A DNA stretch of 64,000 bases, from contig NZ_WPCA01000001.1 of NCBI RefSeq assembly GCF_009741825.1, positions 1-64,000 of the forward strand. The letters run 5' to 3'. Positions within the stretch are counted from its first letter, which is position 1, and each line of letters begins with the position of its first letter. Positions 57,747 through 64,000 of the stretch are shown here, piece after piece. The notes under the pieces were generated by a model. The model worked only from the letters and a program-made list of their open reading frames with translations. It did not search any database and was not told the DNA's origin. Source of the stretch: Halapricum sp. CBA1109. Its GTDB lineage: Archaea > Halobacteriota > Halobacteria > Halobacteriales > Haloarculaceae. The position numbers and the translations under genes were made by a program.

Positions 57747-58004
57747 TTAATCCTTTTCTGGCTCGTAGGTATACTTCTTTTTTTGATTGGTGGATTCAAT
57801 AGAGAATCCATTAAGTGCATCTACGAACTCCTCCGAGGACGATGCGTTCTCTCCAACCCTTTTTATAACTTCTATTGCTTGACTGTCAACTTCCTCAGAT
57901 TCACCATTCTTTCCGGACTCTCCACTTGGGAATACAAACTCTGCAGCTTTGCTTCCTATGCCCCTAGCAGCCCCCGCAACGATCGTGATCAAAGGTTCAA
58001 TCAT
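57747..58004 (-). CDS. Small hypothetical protein with N-terminal hydrophobic segment
   Basis: About 85 residues from ATG at 58004, which overlaps the preceding stop by eight bases (ATGATTGA); a start at 58037 would overlap 41 bp. MIEPLITIVAGAARGIG is a short hydrophobic stretch, and the rest is polar with VDSQAIEVIKRVGENASSSE. It is AT-rich, paired with the gene upstream. Possibly a toxin-like or membrane partner; no family is recognised. Confidence 0.5.
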   Translation of the reverse strand: MIEPLITIVAGAARGIGSKAAEFVFPSGESGKNGESEEVDSQAIEVIKRVGENASSSEEFVDALNGFSIESTNQKKKYTYEPEKD

Positions 58005-58644
58005 GGTCAGAAGCAATAGTATCAATTTCAGCAGCAATAGTTAATGAGATTATATTGACGGTCTGCCAAATCAATCCTTCGGAAACCTCAAACTCGTATT
58101 TCTCAAAAGAACGTTCAACAAAGTCAGTGAGCAGTAATTGGAAGGTATTGATTTCTAAATCCGAGAAATCAGCTTGTATTGCTAGTTCTTCTAATCCCCC
58201 TCCATCAAGATGGTTATCATTGAACGGAATTTGGAGGTTCTCTGGGAGTACACTGTCTGGAATGCCTGTTCCCTGTTCAAAAAACTGATCAATGTCAAAC
58301 TGTGAGTCAATTCCTTCGGGTATATCAATCTGAATAATAAACAAATTCTCTCGGTGGGTTCCTGACTCCGTGTCCGTGCTAATATGTTTCGGGTTGAACC
58401 TTGAATACGTGCCAACATGGAAATCCCGGAGCCCCCTGGGTAACTTTGGAATCTCCTCACTTCCTAAAACCTTCACAGGCTCTATTTCGAGCATTCTACT
58501 CTCGATGTTTAATGTGTATCCTGATGGATCGTACCCACCTACAGGTATTTCAATTATCAACTGTTCCGACTCTTTATCGTAAGAATAGCGAGGTCCGTCT
58601 ACCCCGTCTTGTTGATTCTTTCTATCCCGCCATCCATCAGGCAT
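57997..58644 (-). CDS. Hypothetical protein paired with a small membrane-segment protein
   Basis: The protein has 215 residues, acidic and soluble, with beta-rich first half (QLIIEIPVGGYDPSGYTLNI) and helical C-terminus (SEGLIWQTVNIISLTIAAEI). AT-rich relative to the surrounding transfer genes. With its neighbour it forms a two-gene unit inserted on the opposite strand inside the conjugation block, so it is probably cargo (entry exclusion, toxin-antitoxin or defence), but nothing specific can be shown. Confidence 0.55.
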   Translation of the reverse strand: MPDGWRDRKNQQDGVDGPRYSYDKESEQLIIEIPVGGYDPSGYTLNIESRMLEIEPVKVLGSEEIPKLPRGLRDFHVGTYSRFNPKHISTDTESGTHRENLFIIQIDIPEGIDSQFDIDQFFEQGTGIPDSVLPENLQIPFNDNHLDGGGLEELAIQADFSDLEINTFQLLLTDFVERSFEKYEFEVSEGLIWQTVNIISLTIAAEIDTIASDHD

Positions 58645-58784
58645 TATTCAGAAATTAAGCGGGAATGTAATTAGGTTTTTGTAGAACGCGATACGCGCGT
58701 TGTATTCAGCAGCACTCCTGAAAGTTATCAACTAATGAGAAGTTCGAAAAACCAAATTTTCTCTGAAGGCTGCTCTGACCGTAT

Positions 58785-58991
58785 TCAGGGAGCGGCACTG
58801 TTCCCAGAAACTTGTGCGCTGAGAGCTCGATAGTAGTCGTCGATCTCATCGAACGCGGGGACAGCAGCCTCATCGAGGAGTTTGTTCAGGGCTTCGTCGT
58901 ACGTCATCGTATTCCGGAAGTCCGAATTCTTGTACAGTAACAGCCGCTCCTTGGTCTCGTCTTTGACCGGGACCGTCTTGTTACACATCAT
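58785..58991 (-). CDS. Small antitoxin-like protein (VapB-like layout)
   Basis: The protein has 68 residues, with KTVPVKDETKERLLLYK followed by TYDEALNKLLDEA: the beta strand plus helix pattern of short archaeal VapB-like or RHH regulators. No PIN-domain toxin gene is adjacent, so it is an orphan antitoxin or a stand-alone regulator, possibly of the GTAGCCG-type sites nearby. Start at 58991 or the in-frame second Met at 58988. Confidence 0.6.
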   Translation of the reverse strand: MMCNKTVPVKDETKERLLLYKNSDFRNTMTYDEALNKLLDEAAVPAFDEIDDYYRALSAQVSGNSAAP

Positions 58992-59190
58992 TCCACCACC
59001 GCATTGATCCCATATCGCTGGGGGATACTGGCATACATCAACTTGTCACTTCATTTGGTGGGCTACCAGTCTAGTCCGCAACTACACGTCAACGTTCCAT
59101 CCGCTGTATGAGGACATAAATCTATCTGTAACCCCCCATAGAGACGCATATTCATTCCTGCTGTCAGCGCTGACTGTCGCGACTGTAGTG

Positions 59191-59217
59191 TTACGGCAAC
59201 TGCAATTTTGCGGCTAC
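59191..59217 (-). promoter_or_regulatory. GTAGCCGCAA repeat upstream of the VirB2-like gene
   Basis: TTGCGGCTAC (59208-59217) and TTACGGCAAC (59191-59200), read on the minus strand as GTAGCCGCAA and GTTGCCGTAA, are spaced 17 bp apart, 50-77 bp before the start at 59268. They match the sites at 54836-54896, implying co-regulation of the two rightward transfer operons. Confidence 0.5.
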
Positions 59218-59267
59218 TGCAACCTTGAAATCTATATCTCAATATCCGTCCAACGAGGTGGTGTGCA

Positions 59268-59630
59268 ATGAGTTCGAAAGCACGTTCAACACAACTCCTG
59301 AAACGCTCCGTGATGCCGCTGCTCTTCGTGGCACTCGCAATGCTCCTCATCGCCCAGCCCGTCGCTGCGCAGCCAGTCGGCGGCGGTGGTGGCTCCTCTG
59401 GTGACTTCCTCGACATCCTCAATCGAGCGTGGGAGGTCGTCTACGACTCGATGCAGTTCATTGGACTCGCTGTCTTGGGTCTGGGTCTAGTGGTGTATTT
59501 CACCGCCCGGAACAATTCAAATCGGTCTGAGACTGGAATGAAGCTCGCTGTGGGCGGTGGCGTACTCACCGTAGCCTACTTCGGTATGGCCGCGATCATC
59601 GCTGTCCTGGAGTACGTCGCGACTCCGTGA
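59268..59630 (+). CDS. VirB2-like pilin/channel subunit
   Basis: The protein has 120 residues. A signal peptide (SVMPLLFVALAMLLIAQPVAAQ, likely cut near residue 35) is followed by a Gly/Ser linker and two TM helices (about 63-83 and 91-117) separated by a basic loop TARNNSNRSETG. This is the standard layout of VirB2/TrbC conjugative pilins. It precedes the VirD4-like coupling ATPase by about 190 bp. Confidence 0.7.
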   Translation: MSSKARSTQLLKRSVMPLLFVALAMLLIAQPVAAQPVGGGGGSSGDFLDILNRAWEVVYDSMQFIGLAVLGLGLVVYFTARNNSNRSETGMKLAVGGGVLTVAYFGMAAIIAVLEYVATP

Positions 59631-59816
59631 GAAGAGACAGAGTGCCTTCTCTCTCCCCTATGAACCGCATTTTCGGCGATTCGTGACGCTCCTCGCGAAA
59701 CATTTTGATCATGCTAAGCAAATCATACACACAGCGGCTCCCGTACGTCGAACCCAGCCCCGGTAGTCACTTCGCCACATCACACAGTCCTCGCTCGTCC
59801 TCATGGGAGGTGTCCA

Positions 59817-62800
59817 ATGAGCGGTAGTGACTCTGGCCCTCGCCGAACGTCTCGATCAGGCCGACGAAAAGGTCTCCCTTCGATTGACGATGACTCCATT
59901 CGTGACGCCGTCTCCCGGCATATCGAAGAGTCATTGCCCGAGGATGATCGTTCTGAAGAGGACCGTCCTTCTTCGAGAGCGGATCGGGGTGGGCCATCCT
60001 CGAATGATCCCGAGACCGATCACATTCCTCAGGAACCAGCTCCTGCGGCCAGTGACGCACAGGAAACGGCTGATACGTCGTTTCCGTATATCAAGATCAC
60101 TCCTGCGAGGGAACAGGTTCCACCAAAGCAAATCGTTAAAGGACTTTATGGGTTTCACAGGGCCGGGCGAGGGAGTTCGGTCCCCCTTTCGGGAGTCATC
60201 CCATTCACGAGGAAGAAGACGACGTTCGAATTCCTTATTCACAAGTCCCGAGACACGCAACGCTTCGATTTCTATCTCGGTGTCCACCCCTACGATGTTC
60301 GCTCGTTCAAGAACCTCGCGAACAACGTCTCCACGATGTATCCGGATTCGTTCCGCTTTGAGGTCGTCTCGTTCTCTGCTCGGGACGCTTTCACTCAGCA
60401 GAGTTCCCGAATGGCCGGGTTGCGGGCGCTGGCTGAACTGGAAGGTATTGAGGAGATCGAGGGGTTACAGGGATTCCAACCCACCCAACAATCCCTTGAT
60501 GAATTCATTGAGGACGAATATGATGACGCTCCCGAGGAAGAGGGAACCTTCGACCTCCCGGCGATGGTCCGCTGGAGTGGCACTGAAGCAAAGAACAAGG
60601 ACTGGATGACGCTGCTCTCTCGTTTCACCGAACTTGAGGCGAGTGCGGATACGGGCTATCGCTCCCCACTGAGTGTCCTACTTGAACAGGCAGCTGGGAC
60701 GGACGATCCATTCGTCTTCCAGGCCGTCTTCACGCCTCGACACGATTGGACTGACGGAGCCGAGTCACACAAGCGTGACCTCAAGATGGGCAACCACGGT
60801 GCAGGTGGCGCGTTCAAGAACGAACTCTTCCGAGTCCTCGGTGGAACGAGCGAAGAGGAGCGTCAGCAAATCCATCGAGGAGACACACCAGAGCAGATCG
60901 GCGGGACCGTTCAGGGGGTTGATCCTGGCGACACGACCCAACTCCCTCGGATGGGCCAGATCGACCTCAAGCAGCCCACCGTTACGTTTGATGTCTCTCT
61001 CCGCGCTGCTGGACCGGAACAGGTTATCGGCAGTATCTCGGGAGCGTTCAACCCCCTCTCTGGACCGTACTACGGAATTGAGGGCAATACCCTTGGACGG
61101 AGTAAGAAAGCGTTCAAGCGACTGTGCAATGCAGCGCTATCGAAAAACGGCTTCAAGAGTACGTTCAGCAGCACCAACCCCGTCCTAGTCGCGAGTCCTG
61201 ATGAACTCGCGAACTTCGTCACTGTCCCGAACAGCGGCGGTCTACCAAAGGTCAGCCGTGGGGCGTCCGGTGGGACGCCGGATGCACGCTCGCCACTGAC
61301 GGCGACCGACGAAACGCAACTTGCGAAGTACGACACGGGAATGTGTATCGGTCGAGCCGTGACTGCCTCTGCAGACCGGCCAAATATCGATATCAAACTC
61401 TCTGCTGAACAACTCACGCATCACGTACTACGGGCAGCCTCGACTGGCGCTGGTAAGTCGACGGCGATGATTAACGACGCGCTCAGCGCCTATGATGAAC
61501 TCGACGGGCCGATCTTCATCTTCGACAAGAAGGGCGGGTCGATGTTCGACGAGTACAAACGGGCACACTTCCGCCAGTTTGGGGATCTCGACGACGTCGT
61601 CCACTTCACAGTGCCCGGCGGGAACGGTGAGGTCCCAGCCTTCCCATTCTTCGATATCCGACCACAGGTAGCCGCTGGGATGTCTCGGGAGGCAGCTGTT
61701 CAGGAGAAGATGGACCGCTATGTCGAGCTTCTCTCGTACGTGATCGGTGCCGAGATGAACGAGAATGCGTTCGTCGCGAACGAAATTCTGGTGAACCTTA
61801 TCAAGGCCCTATTCGACCCGGTTCACGGGGAGGATGCGTTTGGAATCAGTGCCCTCAGAGATGCCGCTATTGAGATGCAAGGTAAGACGGACGAGACCTC
61901 TAATGGTACCTACGAAGAGCACGAGGACACTCGAAAAATCCCAGATGTGAGTGACGACGGACTCGAAAAGAGCCTCAAACGACATTTCAACGCAGATCGA
62001 AGGCGGTTCGATACATCAATTGATGCAGTGCTAAACCGAATCACGAAGCTTCAAGAGCGAGATTTCATCTGGCGGATGATGAACTTCGTCCCTGAGTGGG
62101 ATGACGAGAGAGGCGAGTATGCAGAGGATCAGATGTTCTTCAACCTCGACGATATCCTGGAGTCAAACCGTGTCATCCTCATTGATACGGGAGAGCTCCG
62201 GCCTGCCAGTAGCAATCTCTTCACGGTGTTGATGCTGGATTATCTCTGGTCGTGGGTCCGCCTTCGTAAACGGACTGGCCACGATCTTCCCAGCCCCAGC
62301 GATGGCTACGTCGTGAACCTGATTATCGACGAGGCTGCCCCGATAATGCAGGCGGCACTTCTTCGTGACGAAATGATTCCCGATGCTCGAGAGTTCGCGC
62401 TTGCATTCGAGATGATCCTGCACTTCCCAGAACAGGTCAAACGCGATGCCCTCGATACGAGCGCATACAAAGAAATCCTCCGGAATATCAATACCAAGCT
62501 CATCGGGAAGGGCGCGAATGACGACGAACTTGCCACGACGCTATTCCACGAAGAACTTGAGCCCGAACAATTAGCTGATCGTATCGCCTCACTCCCGCGT
62601 GGCGAGTGGATTGCCCAGCTCCCCGATACGGGGTTCAGAACTGACACGCCCGAACTCGTCTCGATGGAGCCACTGGACATTCCAGACGGACATAGCGACA
62701 GTGAGTCTCCTGTGACTGGGAGTACTCAGAGCCCTGGCTCTCGATTGAACTTCGCTGAGATGGACCAACAGCAGCAAGCGTTCACTCGGCACCGATACAG

Positions 62801-63914
62801 CCTCATCCCGAGCATCAACAGTCCGGCTACAGCCGTCCAACGAGCGGCGCAGTTCAGCAGTGGTCTATCTGGAGGTACGGCCGTTGAACACGACGGTCGC
62901 AGAACGGACACTGAGTCACCCTCTCCAAGCCCGAGAGTACAGAAAGATACTGAGCAAGATTCAGCTGCTGTAGATGACCGGGTCGATACTACTCTACCAT
63001 CGAGATCACAGAGATCGAATGGAGACCGACAGCCGAGGGAAGAACGTGCCTCTCCAGGTGGATGGACTAACGAATATGGGACCACACTAGGGACTGGAAC
63101 GCCACAGCCTCCTTCACCGGATCAAGACACTGGAAACAAATCTGATGGTGGCGAGAAATACCTGTCAGAAACCGATAGGACCGAGTCATTCCCAGGTGAC
63201 CTCACTGCCGATGAAGTCCAGTTCATTCGCAACGTCATCAAGGCCCTCAACGGTGAATTAGAGGGGTATGAACTCACCGAGTCGATGACTACGATTCGGA
63301 ATCTCTCGGGGGGCGATATAGACGAAGAGAAACTCATCGAGAAAGATTATATCGAGGAGCACTGGGCCAACCAGAAATACTACTGGGTCACTGAGAAGGG
63401 CCAGAAGGCTGTCAATCGTTCGCTATATAAAGGAAGAAATCGAGGAGATTTCAACGAGAAGACCATCCACAAGGTGTTCTCAGAATACTTCGCCCAGTTC
63501 CTCGAACTTGGGAGAGGGTTACATGTCGAGAAGTATTACGAACCTCCCAGCGGCGGAATGGTCTTCGATGTCGCCGGTTTCACCGTTGCTGACGACGGAT
63601 GGGACGAATTGGCAGTCATCGGGGAGGTCCTGACCCAAGTCAATCCTGCTTGGGCCGTGAAGCACTACGAGGACTTCGACGAATTTGGAGAAGTTCAGAA
63701 GTATTGGGTTGTCCAGAACTACGAGGTTGCTCACGACCTCATCCGGGCACTCAACTCGGCTGGATATATAAACGAGGTACCCTCGAAAGATATCACGGAT
63801 TATCGAGAGATAACTGAGAAAGCGTTCGGACCAGACACTGAGTGGACGATCATTGGTGCGAACGAGATCGTGGAGCAAGTGAAGGGATTCGACTCCGAAA
63901 ACGGGAGCTCGTAA
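59817..63914 (+). CDS. VirD4/TraG-like coupling ATPase fused to a C-terminal winged-helix/nuclease-like domain
   Basis: The protein has 1365 residues. Residues about 90-500 form a VirB4/HerA-type N-terminal region. The motor has Walker A STGAGKST (about 541-548), FIFDKKGGSMFDEY and Walker B VNLIIDEAAPIM (about 833-844). No N-terminal TM helices are visible, unlike most VirD4 proteins. A Ser/Pro-rich linker (about 1000-1115) leads to a winged helix (DEVQFIRNVIKALNGELEGY; KDYIEEHWANQKYYWVTEKG) and a last ~170 residues with FDVAGFTVADDGWDELAVIGEV that hint at a nuclease-like fold. It is predicted to deliver DNA to the transfer channel. Start at 59817 is preferred because of the intact ATG and codon bias. 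The remaining 63915-64000 holds no gene. Confidence 0.8.
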   Translation: MSGSDSGPRRTSRSGRRKGLPSIDDDSIRDAVSRHIEESLPEDDRSEEDRPSSRADRGGPSSNDPETDHIPQEPAPAASDAQETADTSFPYIKITPAREQVPPKQIVKGLYGFHRAGRGSSVPLSGVIPFTRKKTTFEFLIHKSRDTQRFDFYLGVHPYDVRSFKNLANNVSTMYPDSFRFEVVSFSARDAFTQQSSRMAGLRALAELEGIEEIEGLQGFQPTQQSLDEFIEDEYDDAPEEEGTFDLPAMVRWSGTEAKNKDWMTLLSRFTELEASADTGYRSPLSVLLEQAAGTDDPFVFQAVFTPRHDWTDGAESHKRDLKMGNHGAGGAFKNELFRVLGGTSEEERQQIHRGDTPEQIGGTVQGVDPGDTTQLPRMGQIDLKQPTVTFDVSLRAAGPEQVIGSISGAFNPLSGPYYGIEGNTLGRSKKAFKRLCNAALSKNGFKSTFSSTNPVLVASPDELANFVTVPNSGGLPKVSRGASGGTPDARSPLTATDETQLAKYDTGMCIGRAVTASADRPNIDIKLSAEQLTHHVLRAASTGAGKSTAMINDALSAYDELDGPIFIFDKKGGSMFDEYKRAHFRQFGDLDDVVHFTVPGGNGEVPAFPFFDIRPQVAAGMSREAAVQEKMDRYVELLSYVIGAEMNENAFVANEILVNLIKALFDPVHGEDAFGISALRDAAIEMQGKTDETSNGTYEEHEDTRKIPDVSDDGLEKSLKRHFNADRRRFDTSIDAVLNRITKLQERDFIWRMMNFVPEWDDERGEYAEDQMFFNLDDILESNRVILIDTGELRPASSNLFTVLMLDYLWSWVRLRKRTGHDLPSPSDGYVVNLIIDEAAPIMQAALLRDEMIPDAREFALAFEMILHFPEQVKRDALDTSAYKEILRNINTKLIGKGANDDELATTLFHEELEPEQLADRIASLPRGEWIAQLPDTGFRTDTPELVSMEPLDIPDGHSDSESPVTGSTQSPGSRLNFAEMDQQQQAFTRHRYSLIPSINSPATAVQRAAQFSSGLSGGTAVEHDGRRTDTESPSPSPRVQKDTEQDSAAVDDRVDTTLPSRSQRSNGDRQPREERASPGGWTNEYGTTLGTGTPQPPSPDQDTGNKSDGGEKYLSETDRTESFPGDLTADEVQFIRNVIKALNGELEGYELTESMTTIRNLSGGDIDEEKLIEKDYIEEHWANQKYYWVTEKGQKAVNRSLYKGRNRGDFNEKTIHKVFSEYFAQFLELGRGLHVEKYYEPPSGGMVFDVAGFTVADDGWDELAVIGEVLTQVNPAWAVKHYEDFDEFGEVQKYWVVQNYEVAHDLIRALNSAGYINEVPSKDITDYREITEKAFGPDTEWTIIGANEIVEQVKGFDSENGSS

Positions 63915-64000
63915 TCTGGTTTACAATGGGCGCTCTCAGAATGCTTAATAGACTCTCTAAAGGAACCTCGCACATCGCTGGTGCACATTTTCCGGATAAT

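Overview
The window reads as accessory DNA of a halophilic archaeon (class Halobacteria), probably a megaplasmid or a large integrated conjugative/defence island. Evidence: very acidic proteins (long Asp/Glu-rich stretches), two Orc1/Cdc6 initiators, ParA-type partition, haloarchaeal-style leaderless starts behind TATA boxes, a Tat-type lipoprotein, an archaeal pilin-like domain and an archaeal type IV secretion set. GC content and codon use vary strongly between blocks, which suggests a mosaic of acquired pieces. No rRNA, tRNA or CRISPR array was recognised.

Layout. 1-6.7 kb: replication/maintenance block with a RadA-like gene (cut by the window edge and frameshifted), a pilin-like protein, a lipoprotein, an Orc1/Cdc6 protein, a parA-parB-like pair with ATTATCC repeats, and a frameshifted tyrosine recombinase. 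7.1-10.2 kb: two complete two-gene CBASS-type operons (CD-NTase plus Cap15-like two-helix/beta-barrel effector) facing each other, with both stop codons inside one hairpin. 10.3-12.6 kb: three overlapping genes ending in a QueC/QatC-like ATPase, whose first protein begins Met-Gly-Thr like a QatB-type partner. 13.2-35.2 kb: a large defence island with a sacsin-like ATPase plus DUF3883 protein, a solitary SF2 helicase, and a leftward array of an unknown protein, a PD-(D/E)XK protein, a DUF499 ATPase, a DUF7680-like protein, a DUF1156 methyltransferase and a PLD-SNF2 helicase. The last two are frameshifted. The array resembles BREX/DISARM-type modification-based defence.

35.4-38.1 kb: a nuclease gene truncated at its 3' end, a decayed ORF and a divergent DUF555 protein. 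38.5-40.9 kb: a second Orc1/Cdc6 gene flanked on both sides by G-run ORB-like repeats, a probable replication origin. 40.9-45.9 kb: small accessory genes, including a regulator/nucleotidyltransferase pair bracketed by two related inverted repeats, and an AT-rich gene with a DpnII/MboI-like nuclease domain. 46-63.9 kb: a membrane AAA+ ATPase followed by a conjugation/secretion block (VirB6-, VirB4-, PrgI/VirB3-, VirB2- and VirD4-like proteins, plus a large surface protein). Two of its promoter regions share a GTAGCCG(C/T)AA motif.

Functionally, replication, segregation and conjugation genes carry a cargo of at least four distinct anti-phage modules. Five apparent frameshifts in four genes all lie in short homopolymers or CG repeats and all look like insertions. 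They may be real inactivation or switching, or consensus sequencing error; this decides whether the methyltransferase/helicase array is functional.
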